Shown: piece by piece, positions 51,104 through 59,364 of the stretch
Numbering within the stretch: position 1 is the stretch's first letter
Layout: the number at the start of each line of letters is the position of its first letter
Assembly: GCA_902776565.1 (NCBI GenBank)
Contig: CACYQN010000001.1
Coordinates: 1 to 64,000 of the forward strand
DNA: 64,000 bases
Direction: 5' to 3'
From: an uncultured Bacteroidia bacterium
Lineage (GTDB): Bacteria > Bacteroidota > Bacteroidia > Bacteroidales > ML635J-15
Made by a program: the position numbers and the translations under genes
The notes under the pieces: generated by a model
Told to the model about the DNA's origin: nothing
The model's input: only the letters and a program-made list of their open reading frames with translations
Database searches by the model: none

Positions 51104-54100
51104 ATGAAAAAATTATTCTTGATACTGGCGATAAGTCTGGTTTCGATGGTTACATCGGCGCAGTTTACGCTTGAACCAACAAAGTTCGGAAAGGAATTCG
51201 CGCAACAGCTTTCGTTTGCTGGCGACATTCGCAAGGACGGCGCAAGCATGCAGAAGGAATTCCTCACATTCTGGCAGTCCGACTCGCTGACTTCGCCGCA
51301 GCGAGATAGTTTCATAAGGACTATCAATATGTTGCAGTCGAAAGGTTGCAAGCCTTATCCCGATTTTGTAAGGCTAACGGACATACTTATGGAGTTCAAG
51401 CGCAGAGGCTATGATTACGGTCAGTACGAGAAATTTGAGAAGACATTGCTCGATATGAATGCTGCAGGACGAAAGTTTAGGGTGAACGATTTCTCCGAAT
51501 TTCTGCAGGATATGAATGTTTTCTTGCGTAAACGTGTGGTAGCCAACAATCAGCGTACAAAATGGAACGTAAGCAAACTGGATTTTGATTTTTCGTATGA
51601 CAACGGAAAGTTCCTTATAAAATTCAACAATATCGACCTTATCGGCTATCAGGACAGGGACAGCCTGAAACTTTACAATACTAGCGGTGTGCTCGACCCG
51701 AGGGCTAAGACTTGGGTAGGCAAGGGGGGGACTCTCGGCTGGGAGCGTGTTGGTTATCCTCTTGATAGTATGAACGTTTCGTTAGGTGACTACAACTTGA
51801 ATATGACCGACATTGCTATCAAGGCCGACAGCGTTGTGTTCCGCAACAAGTACTATTTTACTCAGGACCTTATGGGCGACCTTATCGACAAGGCGCAAAA
51901 CGGTGAAAAACCTTACAAGTCAACATATCCGCGTTTTACAAGCTACTCGCAGGACTTTGATATAAAGAACATAGTGAAGGATGTTGACTACAAGGGTGGT
52001 CTGTCAGTGCGTGGACGTAACTTCATTGGTAGCGGTACCGATGATAAAAAGGCGGAAATCAGGATAACAAAGAACGATAGTGTTTCATTCAGTGCGTATG
52101 CAAATTCGTTTGTGTTCGACCCCGAGAAAATTGCGTCAGATAATTGTGAGATAGTGTTCAGATTGGCGCAAGACTCTATATATCATCCTTCTGTATCAAT
52201 TAGATACACACTTGTAAAAAGGGCTTTCGAAAAGGAGCCTGTAGAACAGAGCCGTAGAAATAGAAAGCAGGAAAAGCAGTACGACTACAAGGAAAATGGT
52301 TATCTCGAGGTCATAAGGACGAAGGAAGGCTTGTCCAACATAAACTTTGTCGATACCTATCATCAGCTTTCTATGGATTTCACATCCTTAAAATGGGTGA
52401 TAGACAAGCCTATTGTTGATATTGCAACGATAAATACGCAAGGAACGCCTAGCGAAGTGCTATTTGAGTCGGCGGATTACTATACATATGAAAAGTACAA
52501 GTCGTTGAAAAAGCAGGACGCACGCAATCCATTGGAAGTCATTGCTTCTGTGGTTAACTATGTCGGCGGTTATCCCGAATTTAAGCTTGTGGATTTGATG
52601 AACTACATGAAGATAGCTCGCGACCAGGCCTTGCAGCTTGTGTATGCGCTTACATACAAGGGGTATATTTCGTTTGACCAGAGTACTGAGACCATCAAGG
52701 TTCATGAGGAGACATGGCGTTTCTTGGCGGCACATCGTGGCGATGCCGATTCTGATGTAATCTTGTTCTACAGCAAGGTGAAATCGGCCGAAGGCGTGAT
52801 GGTGGATGAGGAAACTAAGCAGGTTGTGAGAAGTGCTCTCGGTAACGATACTGTGGCAAATGCCAAGTTGAGCCTTACCAATTTCGACCTAAAGATGTTT
52901 GGCGTTCCTATGGTGCATTTGTCCGATTCTCAAAGTGTTACTGTTTATCCTAAGGACGGCAAGCTGACAATACAGAAAAACCGCAACTTTATCTTCGACG
53001 GACTGCTTCAGGCTGGACAGTTCTACATGTATGGTTCTGGATTCCGCTTCGACTACGGAATGTTCAAGATTGATGTGCCAAACTGCGATTCGATGAAGAT
53101 TGTTGCGCTCACTACTCCCGAAATGGGATTTCTCGATTCAAACGGACAGCCTAGGGTTGCAATTGTGCGCAACAAGATTGAAAACCTTTCTGGCGATTTC
53201 TACATCGACTATCCTAACAACAAGTCTGGTTTCGCCGACTACAAGGAATATCCGAAGCTTGTGTCCAACAAGGATTCGTATGTCTATTACGACAGCAAGC
53301 AGGTTTACAACGGAATATACGAAAGGGACAAGTTCTATTTCAAGGTTGACCCGTTTGTCCTCGACAGCATAGAGGGATATAACAAGGATAATATACATTT
53401 CAACGGGGTGCTCGTAAGTGCAGGAATAATTCCCGACCTAAACGAGACTCTTGTAGTACGCCAGAGCGACTGGTCGCTTGGTTTCGAATATAAGACTCCT
53501 GCTTCGGGAGTCCCTCTGTATGGAGGCAAGGCAATGTTTAAGAATGTCCTTGACTTGAGTAACAAGGGCTTGCGTGCCGATGGTAGCATCAAGTACATGA
53601 GCACAACCTTCAGTGATGCATACGTCACCTTGTTCCCCGACGAGATGGAAGGTCATTCCAAGACTATGAAGATGGAACAGCAGAAATCACCTGTCGAGTT
53701 CCCGAATGTCACTGGTATGGAAAATACTTTGACATGGAAGGTCAGTAAGGATAAGTTCCACGTTGACAAGGATACGGCAAACTTTGTCATGTACGATGGC
53801 AAGGCCAAGTTGGATGGCAATCTGGTCATAACTTCACAGGGCTTGCATGGCGAAGGTGCAACATTTATCGACAAGGCTATGCTCGAATCTGACGATTTCG
53901 TGTTCAGCAAGGATGTTTTCGATGCCGATACTGCCGATTTCAGGATATTTAATAATTCTATTTCGAATGCCGATTTCACAGGTACTGGTCAGAAGGCACA
54001 TATTGACTTTGTCAGCAGGCGAGGCGACTTTAAGTCGAATGGAGATATGTCAGAGCAGGATTTCCCGCATAACAAGTACAAGTGCAGGGCCGACGAGACT

Positions 54101-55741
54101 ATATGGTATATGGATAATGATGAACTGGCATTCTCTACTAGCGACGAAATCAAGGAAAAGATTAAGGGCATAAATGTTGAGGAAGACTGGGAGTTGTATG
54201 AGTCTGCATTCTTGAGCAGTTCCAAGTTCGAGTCGTATATGCCAGGTCAGGACAATCTTACATTCTTTGTGCCGGAGGCCGTTTACAATTACAGGAAGCA
54301 TGTGATTACGGCAAAGGATGTAGGTGTAATCCGTGTTGCCGATGCGGCAATATTCCCGTCGAAAAAGCATGATGTCATAATAAGGGAAAATGCAGCAATG
54401 GACACTTTGGTCGAGGCTAAGATTACTGCCAACGTTACAAGCGAATACTACAAATTCTATGACGCTACTGTAAAGATAAAGGGAAAGCGCGACTATACTG
54501 CCGATGCATCATACGACTATATCAACGATACCAAGGAACCGCAGACAATACATTTTACCGATATTGGTGTGGCTGACGGCGAAACACGTGCACATGGCGA
54601 AATATCGGAACCTGACGGATTCAATATAACACGTCATTTTGCATATCAGGGCAAGGTAAACGTTTATGCAGGTGTCGATTCGCTTGAATATGTCGGCGCT
54701 GCAAAGATTAACTACGAATGCGATACTGCCCCGCAGTGGTTCAAGTTCAAGTCGTTTGTAAATTCACAGGATGCTTTCATTCCTATAAACAAGGACTTGA
54801 AGAGCATCAACAATATTGTATTGCGCTCGTCGATAATGTATGGAAACAATACTATATATCCGGCATTTATCGCTAAGCGCCGTGGTTCTGCCGATGAGGC
54901 TATGTTCGATGTAAACGGATTCCTGCATTATGATGCCGATTCGAACCGTTACGAGATTGCTTCGATTGAAAAGCTTAACGAACGCAACCTGCCCGGAAAC
55001 TATATGGCTATTGACGAAAGCACCTGCAATATCAAGGGCGAAGGTTTGTTTACCTTCAGCAAGAACCTTACATATACTTTCAATGTCAACTCGTATGGAA
55101 CATTCGAATATAATGTTGAGACGGATACTACTACTTTCAATACCACGATGTTTATAAATATGCCGTTGCCGTCGTCGGCATACGAGTATATGGCCAAGAC
55201 GATACCTTCGGTAAGTACTGATTTCGTTGACGAGAACGATGAGAATTATCATGTTGCCCTGAAGCAGTTCCTTGATACTGCCGAATACAACAAGTACATG
55301 ACCAATATGAGTTTCGGCAATTACGACAAGGTTCCTAAGGTTCTGCTTGAAAATAAGGTTGTTATCACAGACTTGAAATTTATCTACGACCGTAAGTCGC
55401 AGACGCGCGGTATGGTTTGCGGTGGACCTATTGGTTTTGTCAATTTCGGAAAGCATCGCGTAACGCGCTATGTGGGCGGTTACATAAGGATAATAAAGAC
55501 CAAGGGCTCCGAGGCTTTCGAGATGCTGGTGGAACCCGATGGAGAAATGTGGTTCTACTTTATGTACAAGAATGGTGTGCTGAAGACAATATCAAGCGAG
55601 GAGAAGTATAATTCGATAATTGCCGATTCGAAGGAAAAGCCTCTCGAAAACTATACTGTGGTGCTTGAAGGTACTGCCGACAAGAACAAGTTCAAGAAGG
55701 ATATGGACAAGAAATTTGCAAATACGGATAGTGAATATTAA
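51104..55741 (+). CDS. Large secreted protein of unknown function (1545 residues)
   Basis: Signal peptide at about 1-20 (ending TSAQ). A helical N-terminal region (about 25-165) is followed by a very long beta-rich body with repeated strand motifs and many aromatic and Asp/Lys residues (NIVKDVDYKGGLSVRG; DNDELAFSTSDE; NPQYARV-like turns absent). One internal helical, winged-helix-like stretch lies near 475-540 (PEFKLVDLMNYMKIARDQALQL region). No transmembrane segments, no T9SS tail and no catalytic motif are evident, so it is likely periplasmic or outer-membrane associated. I do not recognise the family. Its 3' end overlaps the GWxTD lipoprotein gene by 11 bp, implying a shared role. Confidence 0.75.
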   Translation: MKKLFLILAISLVSMVTSAQFTLEPTKFGKEFAQQLSFAGDIRKDGASMQKEFLTFWQSDSLTSPQRDSFIRTINMLQSKGCKPYPDFVRLTDILMEFKRRGYDYGQYEKFEKTLLDMNAAGRKFRVNDFSEFLQDMNVFLRKRVVANNQRTKWNVSKLDFDFSYDNGKFLIKFNNIDLIGYQDRDSLKLYNTSGVLDPRAKTWVGKGGTLGWERVGYPLDSMNVSLGDYNLNMTDIAIKADSVVFRNKYYFTQDLMGDLIDKAQNGEKPYKSTYPRFTSYSQDFDIKNIVKDVDYKGGLSVRGRNFIGSGTDDKKAEIRITKNDSVSFSAYANSFVFDPEKIASDNCEIVFRLAQDSIYHPSVSIRYTLVKRAFEKEPVEQSRRNRKQEKQYDYKENGYLEVIRTKEGLSNINFVDTYHQLSMDFTSLKWVIDKPIVDIATINTQGTPSEVLFESADYYTYEKYKSLKKQDARNPLEVIASVVNYVGGYPEFKLVDLMNYMKIARDQALQLVYALTYKGYISFDQSTETIKVHEETWRFLAAHRGDADSDVILFYSKVKSAEGVMVDEETKQVVRSALGNDTVANAKLSLTNFDLKMFGVPMVHLSDSQSVTVYPKDGKLTIQKNRNFIFDGLLQAGQFYMYGSGFRFDYGMFKIDVPNCDSMKIVALTTPEMGFLDSNGQPRVAIVRNKIENLSGDFYIDYPNNKSGFADYKEYPKLVSNKDSYVYYDSKQVYNGIYERDKFYFKVDPFVLDSIEGYNKDNIHFNGVLVSAGIIPDLNETLVVRQSDWSLGFEYKTPASGVPLYGGKAMFKNVLDLSNKGLRADGSIKYMSTTFSDAYVTLFPDEMEGHSKTMKMEQQKSPVEFPNVTGMENTLTWKVSKDKFHVDKDTANFVMYDGKAKLDGNLVITSQGLHGEGATFIDKAMLESDDFVFSKDVFDADTADFRIFNNSISNADFTGTGQKAHIDFVSRRGDFKSNGDMSEQDFPHNKYKCRADETIWYMDNDELAFSTSDEIKEKIKGINVEEDWELYESAFLSSSKFESYMPGQDNLTFFVPEAVYNYRKHVITAKDVGVIRVADAAIFPSKKHDVIIRENAAMDTLVEAKITANVTSEYYKFYDATVKIKGKRDYTADASYDYINDTKEPQTIHFTDIGVADGETRAHGEISEPDGFNITRHFAYQGKVNVYAGVDSLEYVGAAKINYECDTAPQWFKFKSFVNSQDAFIPINKDLKSINNIVLRSSIMYGNNTIYPAFIAKRRGSADEAMFDVNGFLHYDADSNRYEIASIEKLNERNLPGNYMAIDESTCNIKGEGLFTFSKNLTYTFNVNSYGTFEYNVETDTTTFNTTMFINMPLPSSAYEYMAKTIPSVSTDFVDENDENYHVALKQFLDTAEYNKYMTNMSFGNYDKVPKVLLENKVVITDLKFIYDRKSQTRGMVCGGPIGFVNFGKHRVTRYVGGYIRIIKTKGSEAFEMLVEPDGEMWFYFMYKNGVLKTISSEEKYNSIIADSKEKPLENYTVVLEGTADKNKFKKDMDKKFANTDSEY

Positions 55742-57011
55742 GAGGCTTTTGTACATATTGATGTTTTTGCTTCCGTTCTTTGGCGGTTGCTTCACGTTCC
55801 AGCAGAATGCGAAGCAACAGGTTAATAATAGCAAGTCAAATGCTTCCGACTTTTCCGCCTTGTACAATCCTGGCAGTTCCATTGTAAATCCGCAGATGAC
55901 GGCTTTCGTGTCGTCGGCAGACGAGGCTGATGTCTTTTTCCGAATCAGAACGCAGGAACTTCGCAATGCTCTTGCCAATCCTTTAGAGGAGGAAATAAAT
56001 GTATATCTTAGGTATTTTCTTCGTGATGCCAGCAATTTCCATCTTGCCGACACTGCCTCGTTGCGCTATACATTCGAGGTGACGAAGGGCGAATATGTTT
56101 ACGGGCATTTCAAGGTGGCGCTTGGCGAACGGATACGCTACAAGCTTGTGGTAGATTTCGCAAACAGCCGATACAACATCAAGAAGCGTCTTCTGTGCGA
56201 CATAAAGAATAATCCTGGCTTCAACGACGATAAGTATATTGTGAAGAATCTTTCCGATGAGGTTCTTTTTTCGAATGTTATTGCTGTCGGTCAGGATGTT
56301 AGGGTGCTTGGCGGTTTCGGAACAGAGCCGACTGTGAATGTGGAATTTTATCGGGAGAAAAAATATGTAGCCATACCGCCATACTTGGGTTCGCCGGTCA
56401 ATGCGGCTAATATTCCCGATTCTGTATTTTCTTACACCTTTGGCGATAAACTTCATCTGTCGGAGTCTGGTCTTTATGCCTTTGGCTCTACAGCAAAAAA
56501 CGAAAAGTTTGGCATTGTGGCTACCGGAAATACATCATATCCGTCGGTGACAAAGGTGGCAGATATGCTTGAGCCTATGAAGTTGCTTTGTACAGAACGG
56601 GAATTTGCTGTTATGGATACTTCCAATGCCTTGAAACCTTTGATAGATGCCTTTTGGCTAGGACTTTCGAAAAGCGAAAAGAACGCTAAGGAGCAGATTC
56701 GTGTGTTCTACAGCCGTGTGGCATTGGCAAATATGCTGTTTCCGTCATCGGTTGAAGGTTGGAAAACCGACCGTGGGATGATTTACATAATGCTTGGTCC
56801 GCCTACGGTTGTCAACATTACCCCCAACAGCGAGGAATGGATATACGGAAATGGAGAACAGGGAATGATGTTTACATTTGAGAATAATTCGGGAATCAGA
56901 AACGACTTTTCATTGTTGCGGTCGAATGCTTATCAGTCGTTATGGCAGCAGGTTACGGCAACGTGGCGGTCGGGAAAAATATTTACAGTATCAAAGTTGA
57001 ATGATGAGTGA
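55731..57011 (+). CDS. GWxTD-domain lipoprotein
   Basis: A 426-residue protein with the GWxTD domain named for its motif, seen as GWKTDRGMIYIMLGPP near residues 342-357, followed by the characteristic WIYGNGEQGMMFTFE region. The N-terminus MNIKRLLYILMFLLPFFGGC suggests a lipoprotein signal (lipobox FGGC, Cys20). I place the start at GTG 55731, overlapping the previous gene by 11 bp, because longer frames upstream lack a signal peptide. The stop overlaps the rlmB start by 11 bp. The domain's function is unknown; it is common in Bacteroidota near envelope genes. Confidence 0.82.
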   Translation: MNIKRLLYILMFLLPFFGGCFTFQQNAKQQVNNSKSNASDFSALYNPGSSIVNPQMTAFVSSADEADVFFRIRTQELRNALANPLEEEINVYLRYFLRDASNFHLADTASLRYTFEVTKGEYVYGHFKVALGERIRYKLVVDFANSRYNIKKRLLCDIKNNPGFNDDKYIVKNLSDEVLFSNVIAVGQDVRVLGGFGTEPTVNVEFYREKKYVAIPPYLGSPVNAANIPDSVFSYTFGDKLHLSESGLYAFGSTAKNEKFGIVATGNTSYPSVTKVADMLEPMKLLCTEREFAVMDTSNALKPLIDAFWLGLSKSEKNAKEQIRVFYSRVALANMLFPSSVEGWKTDRGMIYIMLGPPTVVNITPNSEEWIYGNGEQGMMFTFENNSGIRNDFSLLRSNAYQSLWQQVTATWRSGKIFTVSKLNDE

Positions 57012-57744
57012 TTTTATTTTTGGAATAAGGCCTGTGCTCGAGGCGATTAGGGCAGGGCAGGAGATTGACAGGGTGCTTGTCCGTCAGAATATGACGGGCG
57101 ACCTTGCTGTTGAACTTATGGCGGAGTTGCGCAGGAATAAGCTTAACATTCAGTATGTGCCTGCCGAGAAACTTGACAAGATAACCAACCGCAACCATCA
57201 GGGCGTAGTGGCGTACATTTCGCCAGTGTCGTATCAGAATTTGGAGAACGTGGTGATGTCGGCTTTCGACGAGGGTAAAAATCCGATGGTCGTTGTTCTG
57301 GACGGCATTACCGATGTGCGCAATTTTGGCGCGATTGCTCGTACCTGCGAGTGCGCCGGTGTGACGGCTATTGTAATTCCCGAAACCAACTCGGCGAGGA
57401 TTACCGAAGATGCCATAAAGACTTCGGCTGGAGCCTTGTACAATATTCCTGTGTGCCGAGAGAAGAATCTCGTCGATGCGGTTCTTTTCCTGCAGCAGAG
57501 CGGTTTTAAGGTGTTTGCAGCTACCGAAAAGACTGAAAACATTGTCTTTGAGGAAGATTTTTCTGTTCCTACGGCAATAATAATGGGTGCGGAGGATGTT
57601 GGCGTGTCGAAGACTTTGCAGAAGCGTGCCGACCGTCTTGTTAAGATTCCGATGCACGGCAAGACCGAATCGCTCAATGTTTCGGTATCGACGGCAATAG
57701 TAGTGTATGAAGTTGTGCGTCAACGTTATATGTTGAAAAAGTAG
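57001..57744 (+). CDS. rlmB: 23S rRNA 2'-O-ribose methyltransferase RlmB (TrmH/SpoU family)
   Basis: Methylates a guanosine ribose in 23S rRNA. 247 residues. N-terminal substrate-binding domain (about 1-75; FGIRPVLEAIRAG, NHQGVVAYI) and C-terminal SPOUT knot with the three SpoU motifs: VLDGITDVRNFGAIARTCE (about 100-118), MGAEDVGVSK (about 198-207) and IPMHGKTESLNVSVSTAIV (about 219-237). ATG 57001 or 57004 both possible. It begins within the end of the GWxTD gene and precedes purH by 33 bp. Confidence 0.93.
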   Translation: MMSDFIFGIRPVLEAIRAGQEIDRVLVRQNMTGDLAVELMAELRRNKLNIQYVPAEKLDKITNRNHQGVVAYISPVSYQNLENVVMSAFDEGKNPMVVVLDGITDVRNFGAIARTCECAGVTAIVIPETNSARITEDAIKTSAGALYNIPVCREKNLVDAVLFLQQSGFKVFAATEKTENIVFEEDFSVPTAIIMGAEDVGVSKTLQKRADRLVKIPMHGKTESLNVSVSTAIVVYEVVRQRYMLKK

Positions 57745-57777
57745 TAATTATATAAAGTAACTAAAAAAGTAAGATAT

Positions 57778-59295
57778 ATGCAGAAAGTTATTAAGTCGGC
57801 TTTGATTTCGGTGTTCGACAAGCACGATTTGGATTTGGTTGTCAAGAATTTGAGCAACTATGGAGTAAAAATTTATTCAACAGGAGGAACCTACGACTTT
57901 ATTTCGTCGTTGGATGTTGAAGTGACTAAGGTTGAAGATGTTACTGGCTATCCGTCAATTCTCGACGGTAGGGTAAAGACTTTGCATCCTAAGATTTTTG
58001 GTGGTATCTTGGCAGTCCGCGAGGACGAAAACCACTTGGGACAGATGGCGCAGTACGAAATTCCAGAAATCGACCTTGTGATTGTTGACCTTTACCCGTT
58101 CGAGCAGACTGTTAAGTCGAATGCTTCCGAAAGCGACATCATCGAGAAAATTGACATAGGTGGAATTTCGTTGATAAGGGCTGCTGCAAAGAACTACAAG
58201 GATGTGCTGATTGTTTCGCACAAAGGTCAGTATCAGGAACTTTGCAATATAATCGAGGAAAACGGATGTTCTACCGACCTTGAAACTCGTCGTCGTTTTG
58301 CACGCGAGGCATTTGGCATCAGCTCGAACTATGATTCTGCAATTTTCAACTGGTTCGATGACAATTCAATGTCGCAGCTCAAACTTTCGCAGCGCGAATA
58401 TATGCCTTTGCGCTATGGCGAAAATCCTCATCAGGAGGCAAAGTTCTTCGGCAACTTCGATGATATGTTCCAGAAACTTCACGGCAAGGAGGTCAGCTAC
58501 AACAATATCCTTGACATTGATGCTGGCATTAACCTAATTCGTGAGTTCGAGGACACTACAGTTGCCATCTTGAAGCACAACAATGCCTGTGGTATTGCAA
58601 CCCGCAGTACGTTGCTTAGGGCTTGGAAGGATGCGCTTGCTTGCGACCCAGTTTCGGCATACGGTGGTATAATAGTTACTAATCGCCCGATTGATAGGGA
58701 AGTAGCGACGGAAATCAACAAGATTTTCTTCGAGGTGATAATTGCTCCCGACTTTACAAAGGAGGCTCTTGAGGTGCTTGAGCAGAAGAAAAACCGCATT
58801 ATCTTGGTTCAGAAGCACAACAATGTGTCGAAACACGTATTGCGCAGTGCAATAAATGGCGTTCTGGTTCAGGATAGGGATACTCGCATCGAAACTATTG
58901 ATGACCTTAAGTATGTAACCAACGAAAAGCCGACTTCGGCACAAATCGAAGATTTGTTCTTTGCCAACAAGGTTGTGAAGAGTACCAAGTCGAATGCAAT
59001 AGTTCTCGTAAAGAATGCCCAGCTTCTTGCAAGCGGTACAGGACAGACTTCGCGTGTTGATGCACTGAAGCAGGCTATCGAAAAGGCCAAGAGTTTCGGT
59101 TTCGATTTGAATGGTGCTGTTATGGCTTCGGATGCGTTCTTCCCGTTTGCCGATTCAATCGAGATTGCCTACAAGGAAGGAATTTCGGCTGTAATCCAGC
59201 CCGGTGGTTCCATCCGCGACGAAGATACTATTAGGTATTGCAACGAAAACAAGATTCCGATGGTATTCACAGGAATCAGGCATTTCAGACATTAA
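57778..59295 (+). CDS. purH: Bifunctional AICAR transformylase/IMP cyclohydrolase PurH
   Basis: Catalyses the last two steps of IMP synthesis. 505 residues. The N-terminal IMP cyclohydrolase MGS-like domain (about 1-195) has STGGTYDF, TGYPSILDGRVKTLHPKIFG (about 57-76) and GGISLIRAAAKNY. The C-terminal transformylase domain has KHNNACGIAT (about 264-273, the KH-x-N-x-CG motif with Ala in place of the commoner Pro), SAYGGIIVTNRP, SDAFFPFADSIE (about 443-454) and QPGGSIRDEDTI (about 470-481). A terminator shared with the convergent helicase follows. Confidence 0.96.
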   Translation: MQKVIKSALISVFDKHDLDLVVKNLSNYGVKIYSTGGTYDFISSLDVEVTKVEDVTGYPSILDGRVKTLHPKIFGGILAVREDENHLGQMAQYEIPEIDLVIVDLYPFEQTVKSNASESDIIEKIDIGGISLIRAAAKNYKDVLIVSHKGQYQELCNIIEENGCSTDLETRRRFAREAFGISSNYDSAIFNWFDDNSMSQLKLSQREYMPLRYGENPHQEAKFFGNFDDMFQKLHGKEVSYNNILDIDAGINLIREFEDTTVAILKHNNACGIATRSTLLRAWKDALACDPVSAYGGIIVTNRPIDREVATEINKIFFEVIIAPDFTKEALEVLEQKKNRIILVQKHNNVSKHVLRSAINGVLVQDRDTRIETIDDLKYVTNEKPTSAQIEDLFFANKVVKSTKSNAIVLVKNAQLLASGTGQTSRVDALKQAIEKAKSFGFDLNGAVMASDAFFPFADSIEIAYKEGISAVIQPGGSIRDEDTIRYCNENKIPMVFTGIRHFRH

Positions 59296-59322
59296 AAATA
59301 GGTAAGTGGTTTATTGGTTTGA

Positions 59323-59361
59323 GAATCCATTTCCCACAATAGGGAAGTGGATTCGTTTTTT
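59323..59361. terminator. Bidirectional terminator between purH and the helicase gene
   Basis: 13-bp stem GAATCCATTTCCC / GGGAAGTGGATTC (one G-U) with a 6-base loop and a plus-strand T run, between convergent stop codons. Confidence 0.87.
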
Positions 59362-59364
59362 TGC

